Part shown: positions 56,325-64,000 of the stretch, in pieces
Layout: each line of letters starts with the position of its first letter
Numbering within the stretch: position 1 is the first letter of the stretch
Source: Xanthomonas hortorum
GTDB taxonomy: Bacteria; Pseudomonadota; Gammaproteobacteria; Xanthomonadales; Xanthomonadaceae
Length of the DNA stretch: 64,000 nt
Assembly: GCF_024339125.1 (NCBI RefSeq)
Contig: NZ_CP101417.1
Span: 2,367,001-2,431,000, forward strand
Direction: 5' to 3'
The notes under the pieces: model-generated
What the model was told of the DNA's origin: nothing
Database searches by the model: none
Seen by the model: only the letters and a program-made list of their open reading frames with translations
Program-made: the position numbers and the translations under genes

Positions 56325-56730
56325 GCGGCAGCGCTCCGTGCTCGGCGTGGGCGGGTTGGGTGTCGGCGTCGTTGCTGTGTTCGATGACGATGCGGCCATC
56401 GGCCTGACGGGTCGCGGCCAGCGAACTCATCTGCGTGGCCGGCAGTTTGCGCGCCACGGTGCCGTTGGGCAGGCGTCGCTCGGTCGCGCGCGCGGCGGCT
56501 TCGGTCTGCGGAACCGTGGTGCGGGCAGCACTGCTGCGGGCCGACGACGCAGCCTGCTGATCCAGCGCCGCGCTCTCGGCGTCGGTCAGCGGGCGCAGCT
56601 TGCCGGTGGCGGGGTCGATGCCGACCTTGGAACTGCTGGTTGCGGCCTCTTGCGCGACGGCCAGGGCCGGCAGGCAGACAACACACAACACGCCGGACAG
56701 CATCCATCCGGGCTTGCGAAAGCTCATCAT
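56317..56730 (-). CDS. Small exported protein, function unknown, paired with the metalloprotease
   Basis: A 137-residue protein from the ATG at 56730 (or 56727), with AAGGAAA upstream. Signal peptide: PGWMLSGVLCVVCLPALAVA. The mature part is polar and rich in Ala, Ser and Thr (SSARSSAARTTVPQTEAAAR), probably disordered. It contains a VGIDPATGKLRPLTDAESAA segment near 33-53. It overlaps the metalloprotease start, which suggests a chaperone, inhibitor or partner role, but nothing in the sequence proves this. Confidence 0.7.
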   Translation of the reverse strand: MMSFRKPGWMLSGVLCVVCLPALAVAQEAATSSSKVGIDPATGKLRPLTDAESAALDQQAASSARSSAARTTVPQTEAAARATERRLPNGTVARKLPATQMSSLAATRQADGRIVIEHSNDADTQPAHAEHGALPHE

Positions 56731-56843
56731 CGTTGGGGTTTCCTTGAGTCCAACAGGGGAAAAGGGATGCCGTGCAGACACCGGCATTCGGGGGATCCTT
56801 CCGTTTCAGTCTGTTCATGACTGAATCATGAATACGTGACTTG

Positions 56844-56859
56844 TGTCAATCTTTTGACA
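56844..56859 (-). promoter_or_regulatory. Palindrome TGTCAA-N4-TTGACA upstream of the exported-protein operon
   Basis: A 6-bp inverted repeat with a 4-base spacer lies about 115 bases before the exported-protein start. Read on the minus strand, one arm extends to a perfect -35-like TTGACA, so the palindrome could be an operator overlapping the promoter. No clear -10 at the standard spacing is visible. Confidence 0.3.
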
Positions 56860-56997
56860 TGCAAGCCCCTGAATGCGAAGCAGTGACCTGAAACAGTCAG
56901 TCAGTCGCTTGCCATGGGATATTTGTTGGAGCTTGCAGCAGTGGCCGGGCCCGGATTGGTCGGATTTTTGACGCGAACCAGCCGGGCCAGACGCATT

Positions 56998-57070
56998 CCT
57001 TCTCCCATCGGGAGAAGGTGCCCCGCAGGGGCGGATGAGGGTACGAGCGAAGCCCGTCTCCGCCGAGAGA
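56998..57070. repeat. Dispersed CCTTCTCCC hairpin repeat
   Basis: A perfect 9-bp stem (CCTTCTCCC ATC GGGAGAAGG, 56998-57018) is followed by GCCCCGCAGGGGCGGATGAGG. A related copy lies near 43218-43274. The surrounding 56731-57242 gap otherwise holds no gene. Confidence 0.6.
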
Positions 57071-57142
57071 AGGAAACCGAGCCAGGCAGCCAACTGAGAT
57101 CAAAACGCGAAGTGCCAACGCAGCGGTATCCACGTCCCAGCT

Positions 57143-57185
57143 GCGAATCCCCAACCCCCAATCCCCAACCCCCAATCCCCAACCT
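57143..57185. repeat. Dispersed AATCCC repeat array before def
   Basis: Four tandem AACCCCCAATCCCC-type units. This is the same repeat family as in purL and before valS, xpsF and nrdR. Here a normal GGGAG ribosome-binding site still separates it from the def start. Confidence 0.65.
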
Positions 57186-57242
57186 CACCTACGCCTACCG
57201 AACAGGTTCTAAAATCCCGTCACGTTTTCCGGGAGCAGCTAG

Positions 57243-57758
57243 ATGATTCGCGAGATTATCCGCATGGGCGACAAACGCCTGCTGCGCGTGGCGCCACCGG
57301 TCACCAACCTGGGCAGCGCCGAGCTGCGCACCTTGGTGGCCGATATGTTCGAGACCATGGACGATGCGCGCGGTGTGGGTCTGGCCGCACCGCAGATCGC
57401 GGTGGATCTGCAATTGATGGTGTTCGGTTTCGAGGCCAGCGAGCGTTACCCCGAAGCGCCGGCGGTGCCGCGCACCGCATTGGCGAATGCGCAGATCGAA
57501 CCGCTGTCGGAGGAGATGGAAAACGGCTGGGAAGGCTGCCTGTCCATTCCCGGATTGCGCGCGGTGATCCCTCGCTATCGCTTCATTCGCTATCGCGGCT
57601 TTGCGCCGGATGGCAGCCCGATCGAACGCGAGGCCGAAGGCTTCCATGCGCGTGTGGTGCAGCACGAATACGATCACCTGGTCGGCCGCCTGTATCCCTC
57701 GCGCATCGAAAACTTCGACACCTTTGGCTTCGAAGACGTGCTGTCTTACGAGCTGTAA
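57243..57758 (+). CDS. def: Peptide deformylase
   Basis: Fe/Zn hydrolase that removes the N-formyl group from nascent proteins. 171 residues with all three signatures: GVGLAAPQI (44-52), EGCLSIPG (from about 97, with the metal-ligand Cys), and HEYDHL (141-146, with the metal-ligand His pair and catalytic Glu). The C-terminus [14 protein letters not shown] is distinctive of this deformylase subtype. GGGAG lies ten bases before the ATG. The gene stands alone; a bidirectional terminator lies at 57833-57857. Confidence 0.95.
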   Translation: MIREIIRMGDKRLLRVAPPVTNLGSAELRTLVADMFETMDDARGVGLAAPQIAVDLQLMVFGFEASERYPEAPAVPRTALANAQIEPLSEEMENGWEGCLSIPGLRAVIPRYRFIRYRGFAPDGSPIEREAEGFHARVVQHEYDHLVGRLYPSRIENFDTFGFEDVLSYEL

Positions 57759-57832
57759 CGCAGCGACCGACGGTGCGCTCCATCCTCGACCACGCGGTTT
57801 GTCGACGCGATATGCCACTGCACTCCGCACGT

Positions 57833-57857
57833 AAAAAGGGCGCCTTTCGGCGCCCTT
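57833..57857. terminator. Bidirectional terminator between def and ettA
   Basis: A 9-bp perfect stem (AAGGGCGCC with GGCGCCCTT, loop TTTC) is flanked by AAAAA on the left, giving a U tract for minus-strand transcripts. It serves ettA well and def less clearly. Confidence 0.8.
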
Positions 57858-57865
57858 GTCTTACG

Positions 57866-57933
57866 AGTGGCTGACAAAATGTAGCGAGCAGTCGCCTGGC
57901 GGCGGGCGCAGCCGTTTTGTTGGCCGCTCTTGC
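57866..57933. repeat. Short copy of the terminal-inverted-repeat element, copy C
   Basis: The left end GAGTGGCTGACAAAATG and the right end CGTTTTGTTGGCCGCTCTT are imperfect inverted repeats like those of copies A and B. The short interior shares GGCGGGCGCAGCCG with copy B. It ends two bases before the ettA stop codon. Confidence 0.55.
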
Positions 57934-59595
57934 TTACTTCAGCGCCTTGAAGCGCAGACGCTTGGGACCGGCGTCGTCGCCCATGCGGCGCTTCTTGTCT
58001 TCTTCGTACTCGCGGTAGTTGCCCTGGAAGAACTCCACGTGCGAGTCGCCTTCGAAGGCGATGATGTGCGTGGCGATGCGATCCAGGAACCAGCGATCAT
58101 GCGAAATCACGAAGGTGTTGCCGGGGAATTCCAGTAGCGCATCTTCCAGCGCACGCAGGGTTTCGATGTCCAGATCGTTGGACGGTTCGTCGAGCAGCAG
58201 CACGTTGCCGCCCTGCAACAACGTCTTGGCCATGTGCAGACGACCGCGCTCACCGCCGGACAACGAGCCGACCATCTTTTGCTGATCCTGGCCCTTGAAG
58301 TTGAAGCGGCCGATGTAGGCGCGCGACTGGATCTCCACGCCATTGATGTTGAGGATGTCCAGGCCGCCAGCGATTTCCTGGAACACGTTGTGGTTGCCTT
58401 CCAGCTTGTCGCGGCTCTGGTCCACGTAGGCCAGCTTCACCGTCGGCCCGAGCACGATCTCGCCCGAATCCGGGGTCTCCATGCCGGTGATCATCTTGAA
58501 CAGGGTCGACTTACCGGCACCGTTGGGGCCGATGATGCCGACGATCGCGCCACCGGGCACCAGGAAGCTCAGATTGTCGATCAGCAGGCGGTCGCCGAAC
58601 TTCTTGGTGACGTTCTTGAATTCGAGCACCGCATTGCCCAGGCGCTCGCCCGGCGGAATGAAGATCTCATTGGTCTCGTTGCGGCGCTGGTAATCCACCG
58701 ACTGCAGTTCTTCCAGGCGGGCCAGACGGGCCTTGCCCTTGGTGCGGCCGCCCTTGGCGTTCTGCCGCGACCATTCCAGTTCCTTCTGGATCGCCTTCTG
58801 GCGTGACTTTTCCTGGTTGTCTTCCTGCTTGAGGCGCTCGTCCTTCTGGGTCAGCCAGTCGGTGTAGTTGCCCTTCCACGGGATGCCGCGGCCGCGGTCC
58901 AGTTCCAGGATCCACTCGGCGGCGTTGTCCAGGAAGTAGCGATCATGCGTCACCGCCACCACGGTGCCGGTGTAGCGCGCCAGGAACTGTTCCAGCCATT
59001 CCACCGACTCGGCGTCCAGATGGTTGGTCGGTTCGTCGAGCAGCAGCATGTCCGGCTTCTGCAGCAGCAGGCGGCACAACGCCACGCGGCGCTTTTCGCC
59101 ACCGGACAGTGGGCCGATCAGCGCTTCCCACGGCGGCAGACGCAGCGCGTCGGCGGCCACTTCCAGTTGCTGTTCGACCATATGCGCATCGCCGGCGGCC
59201 AGGATGGCTTCCAGGCGCTGCTGCTCGGTGGCCAGCTTGTCGAAGTCGGCGCCTTCCTCGGCGTAGGCTTCATAGATCTTGTCCAGCGCGGCCTGGGCCT
59301 GCAGCACTTCGCCGACGCCTTCTTCCACCGCCTGACGCACGGTGTGCTCGGGGTTGAGTTCGGGTTCCTGGGCCAGATAGCCGACCTTGATGCCGGCCTG
59401 CGGGCGCGCTTCGCCGCTGAAGTCGGTGTCCACGCCGGCCATGATCTTCAGCACGGTCGATTTACCCGAGCCGTTCAGGCCGAGCAGGCCGATCTTGGCG
59501 CCCGGGAAGAACGACAGCGAGATGTCCTTGATGATCTGGCGCTTCGGCGGCACCGTCTTGCTGACGCCGTTCATGGTGTAAATGTATTGCGACAT
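57934..59595 (-). CDS. ettA: Energy-dependent translational throttle ATPase EttA (ABC-F)
   Basis: Ribosome-associated ABC-F protein that gates entry into the elongation cycle according to ATP/ADP ratio. 553 residues from the ATG at 59595 (MSQYIYTMNGVSKTVPPKRQ); the extra 55 codons upstream are not supported. Two ABC domains: Walker A GLNGSGKST near 38 and GPNGAGKST near 355; signatures LSGGEKRRVALCRLL and LSGGERGRLHMAKTLL; Walker B LLLDEPTNHLD and LLLDEPSNDLD. The interdomain linker (about 245-305) is rich in Lys and Gln. No membrane domain, as expected for ABC-F. Confidence 0.95.
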   Translation of the reverse strand: MSQYIYTMNGVSKTVPPKRQIIKDISLSFFPGAKIGLLGLNGSGKSTVLKIMAGVDTDFSGEARPQAGIKVGYLAQEPELNPEHTVRQAVEEGVGEVLQAQAALDKIYEAYAEEGADFDKLATEQQRLEAILAAGDAHMVEQQLEVAADALRLPPWEALIGPLSGGEKRRVALCRLLLQKPDMLLLDEPTNHLDAESVEWLEQFLARYTGTVVAVTHDRYFLDNAAEWILELDRGRGIPWKGNYTDWLTQKDERLKQEDNQEKSRQKAIQKELEWSRQNAKGGRTKGKARLARLEELQSVDYQRRNETNEIFIPPGERLGNAVLEFKNVTKKFGDRLLIDNLSFLVPGGAIVGIIGPNGAGKSTLFKMITGMETPDSGEIVLGPTVKLAYVDQSRDKLEGNHNVFQEIAGGLDILNINGVEIQSRAYIGRFNFKGQDQQKMVGSLSGGERGRLHMAKTLLQGGNVLLLDEPSNDLDIETLRALEDALLEFPGNTFVISHDRWFLDRIATHIIAFEGDSHVEFFQGNYREYEEDKKRRMGDDAGPKRLRFKALK

Positions 59596-59819
59596 GGGGA
59601 CTCCGTGGACGCAGGCAGCCCGCCGGCCGAGGCCGGAGGCAGCGGAAAAGGGATTGCGCCGATTATACGGGCAACTGCCTTGGCACGCGGGAGCAGGGTT
59701 GCGGCTAAACGGCAGCTTACTTGTCACCTGAATGGGCGTTTTCGTAACCGATTCCAGCAAGAAAGCGTTAAGGCGCCGAGCGCACTAATGCAACTGCGAC
59801 ATCGCAAACAGGAGCTGTC

Positions 59820-60341
59820 ATGAACCGCAAACGCATCGTTACCGTTGTGCTTTCCTCCATCCTGGCGCTTGGCTCCGTGGTACCGGCCGCATTCGCCGGA
59901 GACTGGGACCGCGACCACGATCGCCGCGGCCATGACCGCGGCCGTGATCATGGCCACGACTGGCGTAATGATCGTCGCGACGATCATCGCAACGACCGTC
60001 GTGAGTGGCGGGACGACCGCCAGGCCGACCGCCGCGACTGGCGCCAGGACCGCCGCTACTACGGCAACGGCTACCGCGAGGGCTATCGCGACGCGCGTTA
60101 CCGTGATCGCCACTACGACCGTGGCGGGTATGCCTACGTACCGGCGCCGGTCTACTACGGCCGTCCAGCCTATGTGCGTGGTCACCGCTATCAGGGTCCG
60201 ATTTACGTGGTCAACGATTACGACCGCTACAACCTGCGCTACCCGCCGCGCGGCTATCGCTGGCAGCGCGACAACACCGGCAACTTCCTGCTGGTGGCCA
60301 TCGCAACCGGGGTGATCGCCGATCTGGTGCTCAACAACTAA
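59820..60341 (+). CDS. RcnB-like periplasmic protein
   Basis: Exported protein of 173 residues. The signal peptide is [21 protein letters not shown]. Next comes a long stretch rich in Asp, Arg and His (about 27-75, e.g. [20 protein letters not shown]), then an RcnB-type domain (about 130-173: [20 protein letters not shown]). E. coli RcnB is a periplasmic protein linked to nickel/cobalt export. The His/Asp-rich segment could bind metal. CAGGAG lies eight bases upstream of the ATG. No metal exporter lies nearby, so function is inferred only from the family. Confidence 0.8.
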   Translation: MNRKRIVTVVLSSILALGSVVPAAFAGDWDRDHDRRGHDRGRDHGHDWRNDRRDDHRNDRREWRDDRQADRRDWRQDRRYYGNGYREGYRDARYRDRHYDRGGYAYVPAPVYYGRPAYVRGHRYQGPIYVVNDYDRYNLRYPPRGYRWQRDNTGNFLLVAIATGVIADLVLNN

Positions 60342-60405
60342 GCGTTGGCGATCGGCGTGTTGGCGATCGGCTTGGTCCGGCCCGGCAAGCGGGCGGACCA
60401 TCACA

Positions 60406-60437
60406 CAAAGGCGCACTCCGGTGCGCCTTTGTCTTTT
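60406..60437 (+). terminator. Rho-independent terminator after the RcnB-like gene
   Basis: A perfect 10-bp stem (CAAAGGCGCA with TGCGCCTTTG, loop CTCCGG) is followed by TCTTTT, 65 bases after the stop. Confidence 0.85.
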
Positions 60438-60508
60438 GAAGGCGCGGGCGCCATGGTGCGCGTGGGGCGCGCCAGCATCGCAATTGGTCACCTGTCCATG
60501 CGGGGGCT

Positions 60509-60514
60509 TACAAT
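60509..60514 (+). promoter_or_regulatory. Candidate -10 element for glyA
   Basis: TACAAT lies 39 bases before the glyA ATG. TTGGTC at 60484-60489 is a possible -35, though the 19-base spacer is long. Confidence 0.35.
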
Positions 60515-60552
60515 CTGCGCCCCTACTGGCAACAGCTGCCCCGGAGCTCTGC

Positions 60553-61821
60553 ATGTTCTCGCGCGACGTCCGACTGGAAACCTACGACCCCGAACTGGCC
60601 AAGGCCATCGCCGACGAAGCCGGCCGCCAGGAGGATCACGTCGAGCTGATCGCCAGCGAAAACTATTGCAGCCCGCTGGTGATGGAAGCCCAGGGCAGCC
60701 AGCTGACCAACAAATACGCCGAAGGCTATCCGGGCAAGCGCTATTACGGTGGCTGCGAGTTCGTCGACATCGCCGAGCAGCTGGCGATCGAGCGCATCAA
60801 GCAGGTGTTCGGAGCGGGCTCCACGGAAGATATGTATGCGAACGTGCAGCCGCACAGCGGCTCGCAGGCCAACCAGGCGGTGTATCTGGCGCTGCTGCAG
60901 CCCGGCGACACCATACTGGGCATGAGCCTTGCGCATGGCGGCCACCTGACCCACGGGGCAAAGGTCAATGTCTCCGGCAAGCTGTTCAACGCCGTGCAGT
61001 ACGGCGTCAACGAGCAGGGCCTGATCGACTATGACGAAGTCCAGCGCCTGGCCACCGAACACAAGCCGAAGATGGTCGTGGCGGGTTTCTCGGCGTATTC
61101 GCAGAAGATCGATTGGGCGCGCTTCCGCGCCATCGCCGACAGTGTCGGTGCGTATCTGTTCGTGGACATGGCGCACGTGGCCGGCCTGGTCGCTGCCGGC
61201 GTGTATCCGAGCCCGATGGAGCATGCGCACGTGGTCACCTCGACCACCCACAAGACGCTGCGCGGCCCGCGCGGCGGCATCATCGTGGCCAAGGGCGCCA
61301 GCGAGGAACTGCAGAAGAAACTACAGTCGATCGTGTTCCCGGGCATCCAGGGTGGCCCGCTGATGCATGTCATCGCAGCCAAGGCGGTTGCGTTCAAGGA
61401 AGCGTTGGAACCGGCGTTCAAGACCTACCAGCAGCAGGTGGTGAAGAACGCCCAGGCCATGGCCAGCACGCTGATCGCGCGCGGCTACAAGATCGTCTCC
61501 GGCGGCACCGAAAATCATCTGATGCTGGTCGACATGATCGGCCGCGACGTGTCCGGCAAGGACGCAGAAGCCGCGCTCGGCAAGGCCCACATCACCGTCA
61601 ACAAGAACGCAGTGCCCAACGACCCGCGCTCGCCGTTCGTCACCTCGGGCCTGCGCCTGGGCACCCCGGCCATCACTACCCGCGGCTATCTGGAGCAGGA
61701 CAGTATCGATCTGGCCAACTGGATCGCCGACGTGCTCGACGCTCCCGCCGACGAAGCGGTGCTGGCGAAGGTGCGCGACGCGGTGACCGCGCAGTGCAAG
61801 AAGTATCCGGTGTATGGCTGA
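60553..61821 (+). CDS. glyA: Serine hydroxymethyltransferase
   Basis: PLP enzyme converting serine and tetrahydrofolate to glycine and methylene-THF. 422 residues from the ATG at 60553 ([20 protein letters not shown]); 44 more codons upstream cover the terminator region and are not supported. The PLP-binding lysine is Lys234 in [12 protein letters not shown]. Other family segments: [19 protein letters not shown] near 31 and [13 protein letters not shown] near 55. It begins a run glyA-nrdR-acetyltransferase-ribD. Confidence 0.97.
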   Translation: MFSRDVRLETYDPELAKAIADEAGRQEDHVELIASENYCSPLVMEAQGSQLTNKYAEGYPGKRYYGGCEFVDIAEQLAIERIKQVFGAGSTEDMYANVQPHSGSQANQAVYLALLQPGDTILGMSLAHGGHLTHGAKVNVSGKLFNAVQYGVNEQGLIDYDEVQRLATEHKPKMVVAGFSAYSQKIDWARFRAIADSVGAYLFVDMAHVAGLVAAGVYPSPMEHAHVVTSTTHKTLRGPRGGIIVAKGASEELQKKLQSIVFPGIQGGPLMHVIAAKAVAFKEALEPAFKTYQQQVVKNAQAMASTLIARGYKIVSGGTENHLMLVDMIGRDVSGKDAEAALGKAHITVNKNAVPNDPRSPFVTSGLRLGTPAITTRGYLEQDSIDLANWIADVLDAPADEAVLAKVRDAVTAQCKKYPVYG

Positions 61822-61823
61822 GG

Positions 61824-61918
61824 TGCCGGGATTGGTGATTCGGGATTGGGGATGCGCGGCAAGCGCGTCCTTGCTCCTGCTGTTGCCAATCCCTAATCCT
61901 CACTTCCCACTCCCGGCG
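61824..61918. repeat. Dispersed GGGATT/AATCCC inverted-repeat element before nrdR
   Basis: The left arm CCGGGATTGGTGATTCGGG (61826-61844) and the right arm CCAATCCCTAATCCTCACTT (from 61886) flank a GC-rich centre. It fills the glyA-nrdR gap, starting 2 bases after the glyA stop and ending 5 bases before the nrdR start, and leaves no room for a Shine-Dalgarno sequence. Confidence 0.8.
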
Positions 61919-61923
61919 CCCTG

Positions 61924-62448
61924 ATGCACTGCCCCTTTTGCCAGCACAACGACACCCGCGTGATCGATTCGCGCGTGTCCGAAGACGGCACGACGATTCG
62001 TCGCCGCCGTGAGTGCGAGGCCTGCGGCGAGCGTTTCAGCACGTTGGAGACGATCGAACTCAAGCTGCCCACCGTGGTCAAGAGCGACGGTGGGCGCGAG
62101 GCGTTCGATGCGCGCAAGTTGCGCACCAGTTTCGACCGCGCGCTGCAAAAGCGTCCGGTGTCCGAAGAACAGATCGAGGCGGCCGTGCGTGCGGTGGTGC
62201 ATCAGCTGCGCATGTCCGGCGAGCGCGAAGTGGGCTCGCTGCGGGTGGGCGAATACGTGATGGTCGAGCTACGCAAGCTCGATCACGTGGGCTATGTGCG
62301 CTTTGCCTCGGTGTATCGCAGCTTCCAGGACGTGGCCGATTTCCGCGAGGAAATCGAAAAGCTCGAGCGCGAACTTCCGGTCGGCATCGAGCAGTTGCCG
62401 CTGCTGGAAGCGGCGTTGGAGCGCGCCGGCAAGCCCGACAAGCGGTGA
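61924..62448 (+). CDS. nrdR: Ribonucleotide reductase transcriptional repressor NrdR
   Basis: Nucleotide-sensing repressor of ribonucleotide reductase genes. 174 residues with an N-terminal zinc ribbon (Cys3, Cys6, Cys31, Cys34) and an ATP-cone domain (about 46-136: [20 protein letters not shown]). No Shine-Dalgarno sequence precedes the ATG because the dispersed repeat abuts it. The stop overlaps the acetyltransferase start (GTGA). Association with glyA and ribD is common in gammaproteobacteria. Confidence 0.96.
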   Translation: MHCPFCQHNDTRVIDSRVSEDGTTIRRRRECEACGERFSTLETIELKLPTVVKSDGGREAFDARKLRTSFDRALQKRPVSEEQIEAAVRAVVHQLRMSGEREVGSLRVGEYVMVELRKLDHVGYVRFASVYRSFQDVADFREEIEKLERELPVGIEQLPLLEAALERAGKPDKR

Positions 62449-62930
62449 ACGCGTTACGCATCGCCTGTGTGGCCGACGCGCCGGAGCATCTGCCGGCGAT
62501 CGCGCAGGCGCATCTGCAGGCCTTCGGCAGTCTGTTGCCGGACTGGGATTTCGATGAGGCATTGCGCGAGTTGCGCAGCCACACCCGCGATGGCGTGATC
62601 CCGACGACGTGGGTGGCGCTCGAGCAGGCGCAGTGGCTTGGCTCGGTGAGCCTGCTGGAGAACGACGACGCGCGTATCCGGCAATGGTCGCCGTGGCTGG
62701 CATCGCTGTACGTGCAGCCGCAGGCGCGCGGGCAGGGCATCGGCGAAGCGCTGGTTGCGCATTGCGTGCAAGCCGCCGCGCAATTGGGCGTGAGTGCGTT
62801 GTACCTGTATTGCCAACCGGTGCTGGTGCCGTTTTATCAGCGGTTGGGCTGGCAGAGGCATGCGGAATTACTGCTGGGGCCGATGCAGATCGTGGTGATG
62901 TGTATCGAACCGCAAACGGTACTGCAATGA
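62445..62930 (+). CDS. GNAT-family N-acetyltransferase
   Basis: Acetyl-CoA-dependent acetyltransferase of 161 residues from a GTG at 62445 overlapping the nrdR stop. The acetyl-CoA site [19 protein letters not shown] near 88-107 is typical. The family's closing segment is [18 protein letters not shown] near 127. Substrate unknown. It is coupled to nrdR upstream and ribD downstream (ATGA), so it is part of this operon, but no link to riboflavin is evident from the sequence. Confidence 0.85.
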   Translation: MNALRIACVADAPEHLPAIAQAHLQAFGSLLPDWDFDEALRELRSHTRDGVIPTTWVALEQAQWLGSVSLLENDDARIRQWSPWLASLYVQPQARGQGIGEALVAHCVQAAAQLGVSALYLYCQPVLVPFYQRLGWQRHAELLLGPMQIVVMCIEPQTVLQ

Positions 62931-64000
62931 GCGCAACGGCCGACGACCACCGCTGGATGGCGCAGGCACTGCGTTTGGCCGAGCGTGGTGCGTACACCAC
63001 GCGTCCTAATCCGATGGTTGGCTGCGTGATCGTGCGCGATGGCGTGTGCGTGGGCGAAGGCTTCCATCAGCGCGCCGGCGGCCCGCATGCGGAAGTGTTC
63101 GCGCTACGCGCAGCTGGCGCGCTGGCGCGCGGTGCCACCGCCTATGTGACCTTGGAGCCGTGCGCGCATTACGGGCGCACGCCGCCGTGTGCATTGGCCC
63201 TGATCGCCGCAGGGGTGAGGCGTGTGGTCGCGGCGATGGCCGACCCGTTTCCGCAGGTCAACGGCGGCGGTTTCGCGTTGTTGCGCGAGGCCGGGATCGA
63301 GGTGCTTAGCGGTGTCATGCAAGCACAGGCATGCGTGCTCAATCAGGGGTTTTTGTCGCGGGTGGAACGTGGCCGGCCGTGGCTGCGGGTCAAGCTCGGC
63401 GCTAGTCTGGATGGGCGAACCGCGCTGGCCAGCGGCGAGTCCAAATGGATCACCGGCGCAGATGCGCGTGCGGATGTGCAGCGCTGGCGTGCACGTGCCG
63501 GCGCGATTCTCACTGGCGCAGGCACGGTGCTGGCGGACGATCCATCCATGACCGTGCGGCTGGGCGACGACACGCCTTTCGTGCCGCCGTTACGCGTGGT
63601 GCTCGATGCCGGTTTGCGCACGTTGGCGTGCGAGAACATTCGTCAAGGTGATGCACCGACGCTCTATGTGCATGGCGATGATGTGCTGCCGCCGTCGCTC
63701 GGCGATGCACAGTTCGTTGCGATGCCGCTGCACGCGGGCCGCTTCGATCTGTCTGCCGTGTTGGCGTCGATCGCCGAACGCGGGATCAACGAGGTGCATG
63801 TGGAAGCCGGCGCGACGCTGAGCGGTGCATTGCTGCGCGCCGGCCTGGTCGACGAACTGCTGGTCTACATGGCGCCGGTTTTACTAGGCGATACCGCCAG
63901 ACCGCTGCTCGCCGGACTCAGCATCGAGACAATGGCGCAGCGTCATCCCTTGCAACTGCTCGACGTGCGCCAGCTCGGTCAGGATCTACGATTGCGTTAC
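62927..64000 (+). CDS. ribD: Bifunctional riboflavin deaminase/reductase RibD (3' end outside window)
   Basis: Riboflavin synthesis enzyme: the N-terminal deaminase acts on the pyrimidine intermediate, the C-terminal reductase on the sugar side chain. 358 codons are visible from the ATG at 62927, which overlaps the acetyltransferase stop; only the final residues are likely missing. Deaminase zinc motifs: HAEVFAL near 50 and EPCAHYGRTPPC near 75; the substrate segment is RPNPMVGC. The reductase domain begins near 145 (WLRVKLGASLDGRTALASG) and has EVHVEAGATLSGALL near 290. No FMN riboswitch is visible before it. Confidence 0.96.
   Translation, partial: MSATADDHRWMAQALRLAERGAYTTRPNPMVGCVIVRDGVCVGEGFHQRAGGPHAEVFALRAAGALARGATAYVTLEPCAHYGRTPPCALALIAAGVRRVVAAMADPFPQVNGGGFALLREAGIEVLSGVMQAQACVLNQGFLSRVERGRPWLRVKLGASLDGRTALASGESKWITGADARADVQRWRARAGAILTGAGTVLADDPSMTVRLGDDTPFVPPLRVVLDAGLRTLACENIRQGDAPTLYVHGDDVLPPSLGDAQFVAMPLHAGRFDLSAVLASIAERGINEVHVEAGATLSGALLRAGLVDELLVYMAPVLLGDTARPLLAGLSIETMAQRHPLQLLDVRQLGQDLRLRY

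Noticed and set aside
62431..62926. FMN riboswitch before ribD
   Set aside because: The region is coding sequence of nrdR and the acetyltransferase, and no RFN conserved segments are visible.

Overview
The window is a high-GC gammaproteobacterial chromosome segment. Gene content and order point to Xanthomonas: a complete Xps-type type II secretion operon (xpsE-F-G-H-I-J-K-L-M-N-D), XadA-type trimeric autotransporters, an xagABC exopolysaccharide locus, and several families of short dispersed repeats in the intergenic gaps. I see no rRNA, tRNA, CRISPR array, complete insertion sequence or prophage. Assignments come from reading the proteins and motifs; no database search was possible.

Layout. 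1-9100: housekeeping. Minus strand: valS (its 3' part lies outside the window), holC, a small membrane protein and pepA. Plus strand: lptF-lptG (LPS export). Then an RDD membrane protein (-), xerD (+) and a DsbC-like thiol-disulfide protein (+). 9215-13267: purL, encoding a long form of the enzyme carrying two in-frame copies of a dispersed repeat. 13998-29185: a tandem pair of modules, each a YadA/XadA-type adhesin followed by a secreted subtilisin-family protease. 29315-41069: the xps operon, ending in a translationally coupled glycosyltransferase. 41070-46633: a composite repeat cluster, then a minus-strand group made of an APH-fold kinase, a TonB-dependent receptor, a PnuC-family transporter and a GntR/UTRA regulator, probably a small-molecule (vitamin-like) uptake locus. 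47026-53250: a GT2 rhamnosyltransferase-like gene, then xagA-xagB-xagC and a lipoprotein glycoside-hydrolase-like gene. 53423-57758: pncB, a secreted PA-domain metalloprotease with a small exported partner, and a peptide deformylase. 57934-64000: ettA (-), an RcnB-like periplasmic protein, glyA, nrdR, a GNAT acetyltransferase and ribD (its 3' end lies outside the window).

How the parts fit. Much of the window concerns the cell surface and secretion: LPS transport (LptFG), trimeric adhesins, four exported proteases or protease-like proteins, the type II secretion machine, a TonB receptor, and a biofilm polysaccharide synthase whose N-terminus looks like a c-di-GMP-binding MshEN domain.

Most unusual signals: (1) the duplicated adhesin-subtilase module with identical protease leaders; (2) a GGGATT/AATCCC repeat that lies in frame inside purL twice and abuts the start codons of valS, xpsF and nrdR where a Shine-Dalgarno sequence would be expected; (3) a second repeat whose terminal inverted repeats contain the stop codons of three genes; (4) two strong nested palindromes between 41298 and 41559.
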